Source: Euryarchaeota archaeon RBG_19FT_COMBO_69_17
Lineage (GTDB): Archaea > Thermoplasmatota > Thermoplasmata > RBG-16-68-12
Length of the DNA stretch: 38,768 nucleotides
NCBI GenBank assembly: GCA_001800825.1
Contig: MGWD01000051.1
Coordinates: 9,910-48,677, forward strand
Direction of reading: 5' to 3'
Shown here in pieces: positions 1-6,956 of this stretch (positions are counted from its first letter, which is position 1; every line of letters starts with the position of its first letter). The notes beneath the pieces were generated by a model. That model worked only from the letters and a program-made list of their open reading frames with translations. It searched no databases and was not told the origin of the DNA. A program made the translations under genes and the position numbers.

Positions 1-508
1 GCTCCGCCGGCGCGGGCGCGCTCGGGGGCATCGCCCGGGAGACGCGTGGGGTCTCCGCCCTCAGGGGCTCCCCGCAGATCTCGCACTCCGTCCAGTCCGG
101 GGTGTTGTCCGCCCCGCAGATCGGGCAGAGGATGAGGTCCAGGATGTCCGCGTCCTCCCCGGCCCACGCGGGCTCCGTCTCCTCGTCCGCTTCGAACTCC
201 GCCCCGCACCGCGGGCACGTCGGGTCCCCCGTGGCGACGAAGCCCCCGCAGTTCGTGCAGAGGAACAGGAGGCCCGTCTCCTTCCTCTCGAGGACGCCGT
301 CCACGTCGCGCCCCCGGAGTTGCTCGGGACGCCGGAAGCCGGCCTCGAAGAGGGCGAGGGCCTTCTCCCGGTCGATGCCGAAGGCTCGGGAGAGGCGGAC
401 GACTGCCTCATCGATGACGAAGGCCCCGCAGTTGCCGCAGTCCGTCGCGTCTGGGGCCATCGGCTCCTGGCAGACGGGACAGAGGGCCCGGGCCTGTTTC
501 CCGGGCAT
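1..508 (-). CDS. multi-zinc-ribbon protein, partial (C-terminus off the left edge)
   Basis: About 169 residues are visible; the gene has no stop before base 1. Three C-x2-C...C-x2-C zinc ribbons are seen: CPVCQEP..CGNCG, CTNCGG..CPRCG and CPICG..CEICG. The first two are separated by a short helical stretch (AFGIDREKALALFEAGFRRPEQL) that resembles a degenerate helix-hairpin-helix. The visible end is a Pro/Ala/Ser-rich linker. This layout (ribbon, helical unit, ribbon, low-complexity linker) mirrors the N-terminal half of the 1109-residue protein at 27785. I chose ATG 508 because a CCCTTATGG box sits about 33 nt upstream; ATG 523 (adds MVRSL) is possible. The zinc sites are seen directly. The function is unknown; a scaffold or nucleic-acid-binding role is only a guess. 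Confidence 0.75.
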   Translation of the reverse strand, partial: MPGKQARALCPVCQEPMAPDATDCGNCGAFVIDEAVVRLSRAFGIDREKALALFEAGFRRPEQLRGRDVDGVLERKETGLLFLCTNCGGFVATGDPTCPRCGAEFEADEETEPAWAGEDADILDLILCPICGADNTPDWTECEICGEPLRAETPRVSRAMPPSAPAPAE

Positions 509-536
509 GAGCGATCGAACCATCCGTGGGACGGAG

Positions 537-545
537 CCATAAGGG
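537..545 (-). promoter_or_regulatory. TATA-like box for the left-edge zinc-ribbon gene
   Basis: The minus strand reads CCCTTATGG about 33 nt before ATG 508. A second candidate, CAATACC, lies slightly further upstream and would suit ATG 523. Confidence 0.4.
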
Positions 546-586
546 TATTGACCCCGTTGTCAGGCCCGATAGTGGCCTCCCGGGCA

Positions 587-593
587 CCTTAAG
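587..593 (+). promoter_or_regulatory. TATA-like box for the PrsW-like gene
   Basis: CCTTAAG lies about 31 nt before ATG 621. This is the spacing seen repeatedly in the window and predicts a transcript with almost no leader. Confidence 0.5.
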
Positions 594-620
594 TAGCGCG
601 CGACGCCTCCTGTCGTGCCG

Positions 621-1355
621 ATGGCGACCCAACTCGACTTCCTCGCGGCTCTCGCGATGGGGATCGGCCCCGCCCTCCTCTTCATGTGGGTCTCCCTCCG
701 GCGGTTCGACCGCCCTCGGGTCGAGGCGACTCTCTTCGACGATCGGCGGGTCTTCGGGCACCTCGCCGTCGGGATGATCTTCGGGGTCTTCGCGAGCGTC
801 CTCGCCCGGGCCATGCCGCGGTTCGACTTCGCGTCGTCCGTCCTCGCGGTCGGCGCCTCCTTCCTCGTCGAGGAGCTGTTCAAGGTCGTCGTCCTGAACC
901 GGAAGGGGTATCAGGGGCGCTTCGACACGACGTTCACGGGCGTCTCCCTCGGCGCCGGCCTCGCCGCGACGACCGCGATGGCGACGATCTACTGGAACGT
1001 CACGGGGAGCCTCGGGTTGCCCGATCTGTTCCTCACGTTCCTCCTCTTCTCCGTGACGATGAACCTCGTCCACGTGGACACGGGGGTCCTCATCGGCTTC
1101 GGCGCATCCCAGAAGGAGATGGGCCGGCCGCTCGTGAAGGCCCTCGCGATCCGCGGGGCCCACGCAGGGTTCCTGTTCCCCCTCCTCGTCGGCGCCCCGA
1201 ACCCCTGGAGCCTCGTCGCGGCCGCGACATCCACGGGGTTCGCCCTCCTCGTGTTCTACTACGCGTACACGGTCCTGCTCCCCGCGACCCTGCCCCAGGA
1301 CCTCCAGCGGAAGGCCCGCCGGGAGCGCCGGCGCGTGCCGTCCGTCAAGGAATGA
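621..1355 (+). CDS. PrsW-like polytopic membrane protein (putative intramembrane protease)
   Basis: A 244-residue protein with about six to seven hydrophobic helices. Within one helix, residues 84-88 read EELFK, matching the E-E-x-x-K signature of PrsW-type glutamic intramembrane proteases. Later helices carry H151 (NLVHVDTGVLIGFG) and H181 (RGAHAGFLF), where that family has conserved histidines. The second PrsW motif, which usually ends in a glutamate, reads GAGLAATTAM here, so activity is uncertain. A basic tail (RKARRERRR) suggests a cytoplasmic C-terminus. GTG 615 is an alternative start two codons upstream. The stop overlaps the convergent zinc/helix gene by 11 bp. The PrsW assignment is motif-based inference. 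Confidence 0.7.
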   Translation: MATQLDFLAALAMGIGPALLFMWVSLRRFDRPRVEATLFDDRRVFGHLAVGMIFGVFASVLARAMPRFDFASSVLAVGASFLVEELFKVVVLNRKGYQGRFDTTFTGVSLGAGLAATTAMATIYWNVTGSLGLPDLFLTFLLFSVTMNLVHVDTGVLIGFGASQKEMGRPLVKALAIRGAHAGFLFPLLVGAPNPWSLVAAATSTGFALLVFYYAYTVLLPATLPQDLQRKARRERRRVPSVKE

Positions 1356-1818
1356 GGGAGACGGCCCGGTAGAACCCCGCCCGCGGTTCATATACGGCGC
1401 CGGCCTCGACCAGCTCCGCGAGAGCTGCTTCGGGATCGGGGATCCCGAGCCCCGCGAGGACCTTCCGCCAGTCCTCGAGGGAGAAGACCTCGAGCTCCCG
1501 CGTGAGCTCGGCCGCGGCGACCCGGGTGCGGCGGGCCCGGTCCCCCGAGGCCGCGGCCGCGACGATCCTCGTGTGGACGTCCCGCGATCGTGCGCGCCTC
1601 CTCGGGGCGGACGCCTCCGCGGCGACGTCGGCACCGCCCGCGAGTTCCGCGTTCACCCGCCCGACAAGGGGCGCGAGCTCCCGCGCCGTCGAGGCCCGCG
1701 CGCGGACCTTCGCCGGGACGACCCGGATCTCGAAGCCGCAGGCGCACGCCGTCGTCTTCTGCGCAAGGTCCACGCCCTTCGCCCGCCGGCACCGCGGGCA
1801 CACGACGACGCCGTACAT
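1345..1818 (-). CDS. DUF5817-like zinc-ribbon protein with C-terminal helical domain
   Basis: 157 residues. The N-terminus MYGVVVCPRCRRAKGV, with C7, C10, C25 and C27, forms a small zinc ribbon like the MYAVVGC-type archaeal proteins I know as DUF5817. A basic, alanine-rich middle (about residues 45-100) is followed by a compact helical segment, SLEDWRKVLAGLGIPDPEAALAEL, ending in a strand (GAVYEPRAGFYRAV) that resembles a winged-helix wing. This suggests nucleic-acid binding, but no function is established. It starts 4 nt after the stop of the arginine decarboxylase gene, so the two are probably one transcript. Confidence 0.75.
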   Translation of the reverse strand: MYGVVVCPRCRRAKGVDLAQKTTACACGFEIRVVPAKVRARASTARELAPLVGRVNAELAGGADVAAEASAPRRRARSRDVHTRIVAAAASGDRARRTRVAAAELTRELEVFSLEDWRKVLAGLGIPDPEAALAELVEAGAVYEPRAGFYRAVSLIP

Positions 1819-1822
1819 CCGC

Positions 1823-2290
1823 CTAGACCAGGAAGACGAGGGCCGCGAGGCACGCCCCGTAGTGGTCCATGGGGATGCTCAGCTCCTCGATCCGGTACTC
1901 GATCCGGCGGAACTTGATCCCTCGGAGGTTCGCCATCTCCCCCATCTTCCACTCCATGACCTCCTTGAGGGAGCGCTTCGTCCCGTGCATGTGGCCCTCC
2001 GCGACGTACCCGCCGAAGCCGTCCTCCCGGAACCCGTACGCGATCCCCGCCGCGACCGTTTCCCCTTCCCCGCCCCGCTGCTGGGCCAGGACGCAATGGG
2101 TGATCGCCCCCATGGGGAGGTCCCTCTTCCGGACCTGCTTGATCCCAATCGGGAGCACGGAGGACACGGAGACGAGGTTCTGCTCGGACAGCCCGCCCGC
2201 GAGGAGGGCCTGGTCGAACGCGTTGAGGTCGGAGATCTTGGACACGGCCTTCCCGGACGTCACGAAGAACTTCGTCGGAATGGGCAACAT
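1823..2290 (-). CDS. pdaD: pyruvoyl-dependent arginine decarboxylase
   Basis: Makes agmatine from arginine, the entry step of archaeal polyamine synthesis. The 155-residue product has the family pattern: NAFDQALLAGGL, then NLVSVSSVLP, where self-cleavage between S43 and S44 would create the pyruvoyl cofactor on the alpha chain. It continues with PMGAITHCVL and a GETVAAGIAYG strand carrying the conserved glutamate. I chose ATG 2290 because a CTTAAGG box lies about 38 nt upstream; an in-frame GTG at 2323 would start right beside that box. The DUF5817-like gene follows after 4 nt. Confidence 0.93.
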   Translation of the reverse strand: MLPIPTKFFVTSGKAVSKISDLNAFDQALLAGGLSEQNLVSVSSVLPIGIKQVRKRDLPMGAITHCVLAQQRGGEGETVAAGIAYGFREDGFGGYVAEGHMHGTKRSLKEVMEWKMGEMANLRGIKFRRIEYRIEELSIPMDHYGACLAALVFLV

Positions 2291-2325
2291 GGGGCTCTGC
2301 GGGGCCGCCCCATCCCCCGCCACGG

Positions 2326-2332
2326 CTTAAGG
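2326..2332 (-). promoter_or_regulatory. TATA-like box for pdaD
   Basis: CCTTAAG on the minus strand, about 38 nt before ATG 2290. Its position excludes GTG 2323 as the start. Confidence 0.5.
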
Positions 2333-2369
2333 CTTTGCGAGAGGGCCTCGCAGGGACCCACCGACATCT

Positions 2370-2399
2370 ATTCGTCTAATATTATTTATCTAGATGAAT
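2370..2399. repeat. AT-rich inverted repeat between GNAT and pdaD
   Basis: The arms ATTCGTCTA (2370-2378) and TAGATGAAT (2391-2399) pair at 8 of 9 positions, with a G-T at the ninth, around a 12-nt A/T spacer. It covers the stop codon of the GNAT gene and lies 40 bp upstream of the pdaD TATA box. It is the most A/T-rich patch I see. It may be an operator or an mRNA 3' structure. Confidence 0.55.
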
Positions 2400-2877
2400 G
2401 GATAGGGACGGACGCCACGGAGACGTGCGGGACGTCCGGCGGCCGCTCAAGGACCTTCCGCATCTCGAACGCGTCCTCGCCCCACGAATAGTACTTCGGG
2501 AGGAGGCCTTCCGTCCCGTACCCGAGCCGGCGGTAGAGGGCGATCGCCGCGAGGTTCGCCGTGCCCACCTCGAGCCGGACGATCCCGCATCCCCGGTCTC
2601 TCGCGGCGTCCTCTGCGGCGAACATGAGCCGCGTCGCGATCCCCCGCCTTCGGGCCTTGGGCTCGACGGCGATGGACAGGACCCGCCCGACGCGTCCTTC
2701 GAACAGGAGGAGGAGGGCCGCCCGGATCCGGCCCTCCGCCTCCTCGACGAGGGCGAGGGCCCGCGCGTTCCGGAGGATCCACTCGAGGAGCTCCCGCCGG
2801 AACCGGCGGTCTTGGAAGCACACGTCCTCGATGCGCTGGAGCCCATCGAGGTCCTCGATTGACGCCCGTCGGAGCAA
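2386..2877 (-). CDS. GNAT-family N-acetyltransferase (RimI-like)
   Basis: 163 residues. N-terminal LRRASIEDLDGLQRIEDVCF is the usual first strand-helix of RimI-type acetyltransferases. VLSIAVEPKARRRGIATRLM carries the acetyl-CoA loop R-R-x-G-I-A. LEVGTANLAAIALYRRLGYG is the conserved C-terminal motif. The probable role is acetylating protein N-termini or small amines; the substrate is unknown. The start is TTG 2877: no in-frame ATG or GTG lies nearby, and a GAGAATAACG box sits about 25 nt upstream, inside the 3' end of the VOC gene. Confidence 0.85.
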   Translation of the reverse strand: MLRRASIEDLDGLQRIEDVCFQDRRFRRELLEWILRNARALALVEEAEGRIRAALLLLFEGRVGRVLSIAVEPKARRRGIATRLMFAAEDAARDRGCGIVRLEVGTANLAAIALYRRLGYGTEGLLPKYYSWGEDAFEMRKVLERPPDVPHVSVASVPIHSSR

Positions 2878-2897
2878 GGGGGCATGGACGCGCGACT

Positions 2898-2907
2898 CGT
2901 TATTCTC
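2898..2907 (-). promoter_or_regulatory. TATA-like box for the GNAT gene
   Basis: Minus strand GAGAATAACG, about 25 nt before TTG 2877. It supports that unusual start and a promoter independent of the VOC gene. Confidence 0.35.
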
Positions 2908-3313
2908 CCTTTCGGTCCGCTCCTCGGCCGCGGTCCTCGTCCCCGAAGGGGCGAGGCCTCACGTCCTCGAAGATTCCGAACCGGTTCCCGCTCGGGTCCT
3001 CGAAGACGAGGCACGGCCCGTTCGGGATCTCGAAGGCGCGGCCCTCGGATTTCCATCCGCGACGGCGGAGGGCCTTCGCCGTCCCCCGGAGATCCCGGAC
3101 CGCGAAGAGATGGATCGTGCTCGGGGCGGGCCGGTGGTCCGCGAGGAGGACGAGGGGACCCCTGCCGAGGCGGACGGCGGCCACGTGAGCGCCGAAGCCC
3201 TCGAGGTTCCACATGACCTCGCCGCCGAGGACGTCCCGGTAGTACGCGAGGTCGCGCTTGAAGTCCCGGGACCCGAGGTACACGTACTCGAGGCTCTCGA
3301 AGGGGAGCGCCAT
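2900..3313 (-). CDS. VOC/glyoxalase-like protein
   Basis: 137 residues forming one vicinal-oxygen-chelate unit (two beta-alpha-beta-beta-beta modules). Features are LEYVYLGSRDFKRDLAYYRDVLG at the start, STIHLFAVRDLRGT with a candidate metal-binding histidine, and LVFEDPSGNRFGIFED near the end, where the E before D is the usual metal ligand. The family includes glyoxalases, dioxygenases and resistance proteins; substrate cannot be read from sequence. The basic tail after the last strand (RPRPFGDEDRGRGADRKGE) is probably disordered. Divergent from asnS. Confidence 0.82.
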   Translation of the reverse strand: MALPFESLEYVYLGSRDFKRDLAYYRDVLGGEVMWNLEGFGAHVAAVRLGRGPLVLLADHRPAPSTIHLFAVRDLRGTAKALRRRGWKSEGRAFEIPNGPCLVFEDPSGNRFGIFEDVRPRPFGDEDRGRGADRKGE

Positions 3314-3353
3314 GGTCGACGATGCGCCGTCCCCCGCCTTCCGCCTTTCGGTC

Positions 3354-3377
3354 CCCGGATGCGTCGCGGCATCCGGG
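3354..3377. repeat. perfect 9-bp inverted repeat in the VOC-asnS divergent region
   Basis: CCCGGATGC (3354-3362) and GCATCCGGG (3369-3377) are exact reverse complements separated by GTCGCG. The element lies between two divergently transcribed genes, just upstream of the asnS TATA-like box. It is a candidate operator or RNA hairpin. Confidence 0.6.
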
Positions 3378-3394
3378 TGACGTCTCCGCGAAAG

Positions 3395-3403
3395 GGTAAT
3401 CTA
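3395..3403 (+). promoter_or_regulatory. TATA-like box for asnS
   Basis: GGTAATCTA about 31 nt before ATG 3430. It favours that start over ATG 3415, which is only about 16 nt away. Confidence 0.4.
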
Positions 3404-3429
3404 GGCCCCCCGGGATGGCCCGCGGGCCC

Positions 3430-4719
3430 ATGGTCGCGATCGCGGAGATCCTCAAGGGCGCCTACGTCGGGCGGGAGGTCGAGCTCCGAGGCTGGATCTA
3501 CCGCACACGGACGATGGGCGGCAAGGCCTTCGTCGTCGTGCGGGACGACACGGGGATCCTCCAGGCCGCGGTCTCGAAGGACGGGGTCCCCGCGGAGTCC
3601 TTCGAGGCAGTCGAGCGGGCCCTCATCGAGTCCGCCGTCGTCGTCCGGGGGACCGTCGTGGCGGACAAGCGGGCCCCGGGCGGGTACGAGATCCGCGCCG
3701 CCGACGTCAAGATCGTCCACTTCGCGGAGAAGTTCCCGATCCAGGAGGACCTCAGCGAGGAGTTCCTCCTCGACGTCCGCCACCTCTGGATCCGCTCCCA
3801 GCGGATGACCCAGATCTTCCGCGTCCGGCACACGGCCTTCGCGGCCGTCCACGAGTACTTCCGGGACCAGGGGTTCTGGGAGGTCCACCCGCCGATGATC
3901 ACCCCCGCGGGGAGCGAGGGCGGGTCCACCCTTTTCGAGATCGAGTACTTCGGCCGCAAGGCCTACCTCACCCAGTCCTGGCAGCTCTACGCGGAGGCCC
4001 TGGCCCTCTCGATGTCCAAGGTCTACTACGTCGGCCCGTCGTTCCGCGCGGAGAAGTCCCGCACCTCGCGCCACCTCACGGAGTACTGGCACGCGGAGAT
4101 GGAACAGGCGTGGGCGGGGATGGAGGACGTCCTCAAGCACGCGGAGGGCGTGATCTCCCACGCGTGCCGCAGGGTCGCCGAGGAACGCCCCGACGACGTG
4201 ATCGCCCTGGGCCGGACCCCGGAGTTCCTCAAGGCGGTGACCCCGCCCTTCGAACGCCTCACGTACCGGGAGGCCATGGACATCCTGACGGCCAAGGGCG
4301 TGGGCATCGAGTGGGGGAAGGACCTCCGGACGTTCGAGGAGCGGGCCCTCACGGAGGGCAGGACGAAGCCCATCATCGTGAGCCACTATCCTCGGGTGTC
4401 CCAGGCGTTCTACAAGGCGCGGGACCCCACGGACCCCGAGGTCGTCCTCGCCTTCGACGTGATCGCGGGGGACGGGGTCGGGGAGATCGTGGGCGGGAGC
4501 GAGCGGGAGACGGACCTCGCGACGATCGAGGCGTCCCTCCGCGCGCAAGGGGAGGACCCCAAGGCGTACGCGTGGTACCTCGACCTCCGGCGGTACGGGA
4601 GCGTCCAGCACGCGGGCTTCGGGATGGGGATGGAGCGGCTCATCCAGTGGATCTGCAAGCTCGAGCACATCCGGGACGCCGTGCCGTTCCCGCGGACCCC
4701 CGCTCGCTTCCATCCCTGA
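3430..4719 (+). CDS. asnS: asparaginyl-tRNA synthetase
   Basis: Class IIb aminoacyl-tRNA synthetase charging tRNA-Asn; 429 residues. An N-terminal OB-fold anticodon-binding domain (VELRGWIYRTRTMGGKAFVVVRDD) precedes the catalytic core with class II motif 2 (FRAEKSRTSRHLTEYWHAE) and motif 3 (GFGMGMERLIQW). I call AsnRS, not AspRS, because WHAEMEQAW, YLDLRRYGSVQHAGFG and the C-terminus FPRTPARFHP match archaeal AsnRS sequences I recall, such as Pyrococcus. ATG 3415 would add MARGP; TATA spacing favours 3430. Confidence 0.9.
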   Translation: MVAIAEILKGAYVGREVELRGWIYRTRTMGGKAFVVVRDDTGILQAAVSKDGVPAESFEAVERALIESAVVVRGTVVADKRAPGGYEIRAADVKIVHFAEKFPIQEDLSEEFLLDVRHLWIRSQRMTQIFRVRHTAFAAVHEYFRDQGFWEVHPPMITPAGSEGGSTLFEIEYFGRKAYLTQSWQLYAEALALSMSKVYYVGPSFRAEKSRTSRHLTEYWHAEMEQAWAGMEDVLKHAEGVISHACRRVAEERPDDVIALGRTPEFLKAVTPPFERLTYREAMDILTAKGVGIEWGKDLRTFEERALTEGRTKPIIVSHYPRVSQAFYKARDPTDPEVVLAFDVIAGDGVGEIVGGSERETDLATIEASLRAQGEDPKAYAWYLDLRRYGSVQHAGFGMGMERLIQWICKLEHIRDAVPFPRTPARFHP

Positions 4720-4728
4720 AGGGCGCAT

Positions 4729-4737
4729 CCTTTTAGG
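4729..4737 (+). promoter_or_regulatory. TATA-like box for the hemerythrin gene
   Basis: CCTTTTAGG centred 30 nt before ATG 4763, in the 43-bp gap after asnS. Confidence 0.5.
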
Positions 4738-4762
4738 CCGGGCCCGCGCTTCGCGGCGCCCG

Positions 4763-5260
4763 ATGGCCGACCCCGGGGAGGACCCGTTCTCCCGCCTCCT
4801 CGACGACCACAAGGACTTCCTCGAGAAGCTCGCCGAGCTCGAGGCGACCCTCGACGAGATGGTCCGGACGCGGAAGGCGACGGAGGCGAACCGCGCGGTC
4901 CTCGACGAGGCCCTCCGCTTCCTCGAAGAGGAGCTCCTCCCTCACTTCCGGCTCGAGGACGAGGTCGTCCTGCCGGCCCTCGAGTCCCGGGTGGGCCGGT
5001 TCGGGAGCCTCGTGAACGTGGTCGCGTACGAGCACGAGGAGATCCGCCGGGAGGTGGGGAAGTTCCGGGAGGCCCGCGCGGACCTCACGGTTGCCCGCGA
5101 TCCAGGTCCAGCGATCGAGGAGCTCAACCGCCACGGGATCTTCACGATCCAGTTCCTGTGGGACCACTTCCGGAAGGAGCGGACGAGCCTCTTCCCGACC
5201 GCCCGGGAGCAGCTCCCGCCGGAGGACCTCTCAGCGATCCGGAGGAAGCTCTCCCGCTAG
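4763..5260 (+). CDS. hemerythrin HHE-domain protein
   Basis: 165 residues, predicted all-helical. Likely di-iron ligands are H16 (LLDDHKDF), H61 and E65 (LLPHFRLEDE), H91 (YEHEEI), and H135 and E139 (LWDHFRKERTSLFP), in the order of the HHE hemerythrin family. Such cytosolic proteins bind O2 or NO or buffer iron; which applies here is not visible. It has its own promoter downstream of asnS. Its TAG stop shares a CTAG palindrome with the stop of the convergent HIT gene. Confidence 0.88.
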   Translation: MADPGEDPFSRLLDDHKDFLEKLAELEATLDEMVRTRKATEANRAVLDEALRFLEEELLPHFRLEDEVVLPALESRVGRFGSLVNVVAYEHEEIRREVGKFREARADLTVARDPGPAIEELNRHGIFTIQFLWDHFRKERTSLFPTAREQLPPEDLSAIRRKLSR

Positions 5261-5694
5261 GCACGCCCGATCGCCTCGCGGAGCCGCGCGGCCGTCGCCT
5301 CGAGGGTGGACCGGTCCGGCGGGTCCGCGTACCGGGGCGGGAACCGGAGATGGAACCCGTCCCCTTCGTACCTCGGGAACACGTGGAGGTGGACGTGGAA
5401 GACCTCCTGCCCCGCGGCCTCCCCGTCCGCGAGGTGGATGTTCACCCCCTCGCACCTCACGCCGCTCCCGCGCAGGGCGGCGGCCACGCGCATCGCCGTC
5501 TCGAAGAGCCGCCCTCCCGTCGCGGGGTCGAGGTCCGCGAGGCCCGCGGCATGGGCCCGCGGGATCACGAGGGAGTGACCCTCGTTGATGGGCCGGATGT
5601 CGAGGAACGCGACGGTCAACGGGTCCTCGTGGACGACGCTCGCGGGCAGCTCCCGCCGGCCGATACGGCAGAAGACGCACGTCCCCTCGGCCAT
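5257..5694 (-). CDS. HIT-family nucleotide hydrolase
   Basis: 145 residues. C6-V-F-C9 starts a zinc-binding site typical of the Hint branch. NEGHSLVIPRAH follows, and then the catalytic histidine triad H100-V-H102-L-H104 in EVFHVHLHVFPR. The family hydrolyses AMP conjugates such as adenosine phosphoramidates. ATG 5694 gives the standard MAEGTCVFCRI start and has an AGCTTGAAACC box about 28 nt upstream; the frame stays open to TTG 5724. It lies 48 bp downstream of the acyl-CoA dehydrogenase gene on the same strand. Confidence 0.92.
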   Translation of the reverse strand: MAEGTCVFCRIGRRELPASVVHEDPLTVAFLDIRPINEGHSLVIPRAHAAGLADLDPATGGRLFETAMRVAAALRGSGVRCEGVNIHLADGEAAGQEVFHVHLHVFPRYEGDGFHLRFPPRYADPPDRSTLEATAARLREAIGRA

Positions 5695-5716
5695 CTCGTT
5701 CGGGAATCGGCGCGCG

Positions 5717-5727
5717 GGTTTCAAGCT
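5717..5727 (-). promoter_or_regulatory. TATA-like box for the HIT gene
   Basis: Minus strand AGCTTGAAACC centred about 28 nt before ATG 5694. The match is weak. Confidence 0.3.
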
Positions 5728-5742
5728 TGCGCCGACCCGCCC

Positions 5743-6906
5743 TCACGGCTTCCGGGTCGTCGGCCCCAGGACGCGCTCCGCGATCACGAGCTTCTGGATT
5801 TCGTTCGTCCCCTCGTACAGTCCGAGGATCCTCGCGTCCCGGTAGTACCGTTCCACGTCGAAGTCCCCGCTGAAGCCGTACCCCCCATGGACCTGGACGG
5901 CCCAGTCCGTGACCCGCTGGGCCATCTGGGCGCCGAACAGCTTCGCCATGGAGACCTCGAGGGTGTTGTCCTGCCCCAGGTCCCGCAGGTGGGCTGCCCG
6001 CAGGGTCAGGAACCGGGCCGCATCGATCTCCACGGCGGATTGGGCGATCATCTCCCGCACAAGCTGGAAGTCCCCGATGGGCCGCCCGAACGCCTTCCGC
6101 TCCTTCACGTACCGGACGGAGGTCTCGAGGGCCGCCCGCGCCACGCCCACCGCGCCCGCGGCGATCCCGATCCTCCCGCTGTTGAGGGTCTTCAGGATCT
6201 GGGCCCAGCCGTCGCCCGGTGACCCGATGAGGTTCTCCTTCGGGATCCGGCAGTCATCGAAGGCGAGGTCCGCCGTCGGGCTCGCCCGCAGGCCGAGCTT
6301 CGTCCTCGTCTCCACGTTCGTGACCGTGAACCCGGGCGTCCCCTGGGGGACCATGAAGAGGGAGATCCCCTCGTGCCTCGACGTGCCCGGCTCCCGCGCG
6401 TACACCTGGACGTAGTCCGCGATGCTCGCGTTCGAGATGAACCGTTTCGAGCCGTTGAGGACCCACTCGTGTCCGTCGAGGGCGGCCGTCGTCGCGAGGC
6501 TCGCCGCGTCGCTCCCCGCGCCGGGCTCCGTGAGGGCCCACGCCCCGAGCTTCTCCCCCCGCGCGAGGGGGACGAGCCACTCCCGTTTCTGGGTCTCGTT
6601 CCCGAACCAGAGCAGGGACGTCTCGCTCAGGGACGTCTGCACGGAGACCGTCGTCCGGACGCTCGACGAGCCGCGGCTGATCTCCTCGACGAGGAGCATG
6701 AAGGACACGTAGTCCATCCCCGCGCCGCCGTACGCCTCGGGCACGGGGGCCCCGAGGAACCCGAGTTTCGCCATCTTGTCGTACAGGGCGCGCGGGATCT
6801 CCCCCGCCTCCTCCCACGCTCGGACGTGGGGGACGATCTCCCGGTCGACGAAGTCCCGCGCGGTCTCCCGGACGAGCTCCTGGGCCTCCGTGAGGCGGAA
6901 GTCCAC
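5743..6906 (-). CDS. acyl-CoA dehydrogenase
   Basis: 387 residues, full length for the family. FAD-dependent alpha,beta-desaturation of acyl-CoA thioesters. Seen are the N-terminal helical domain (FRLTEAQELVRETARDF), the flavin-contact motif ALTEPGAGSD, the middle beta domain, RKAFGRPIGDFQLV, and the C-terminal LYEGTNEIQ, where E365 is the expected catalytic base of short/medium-chain enzymes. No other beta-oxidation gene is adjacent, and the electron acceptor (ETF) is not encoded here. The promoter box CCTTTATGG lies about 38 nt before ATG 6906. Confidence 0.93.
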   Translation of the reverse strand: MDFRLTEAQELVRETARDFVDREIVPHVRAWEEAGEIPRALYDKMAKLGFLGAPVPEAYGGAGMDYVSFMLLVEEISRGSSSVRTTVSVQTSLSETSLLWFGNETQKREWLVPLARGEKLGAWALTEPGAGSDAASLATTAALDGHEWVLNGSKRFISNASIADYVQVYAREPGTSRHEGISLFMVPQGTPGFTVTNVETRTKLGLRASPTADLAFDDCRIPKENLIGSPGDGWAQILKTLNSGRIGIAAGAVGVARAALETSVRYVKERKAFGRPIGDFQLVREMIAQSAVEIDAARFLTLRAAHLRDLGQDNTLEVSMAKLFGAQMAQRVTDWAVQVHGGYGFSGDFDVERYYRDARILGLYEGTNEIQKLVIAERVLGPTTRKP

Positions 6907-6940
6907 CGGACCACCTTCCCGCGGGCTAAAGGCGGGGCGG

Positions 6941-6949
6941 CCATAAAGG
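6941..6949 (-). promoter_or_regulatory. TATA-like box for acyl-CoA dehydrogenase
   Basis: Minus strand CCTTTATGG, about 38 nt before ATG 6906. A hairpin lies just upstream of it. Confidence 0.5.
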
Positions 6950-6956
6950 TTCGGAA

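Noticed and set aside
3430-4719. Calling this gene aspartyl-tRNA synthetase
   Set aside because: Motif 2 context (TEYWHAEME) and the C-terminus match archaeal AsnRS better than AspRS, which has a different EF-containing motif there.
4744-4756. CCGCG-CTT-CGCGG hairpin before the hemerythrin gene
   Set aside because: By TATA spacing it lies at or upstream of the transcription start, so it is unlikely to act as RNA; short GC-rich stems are common by chance here.
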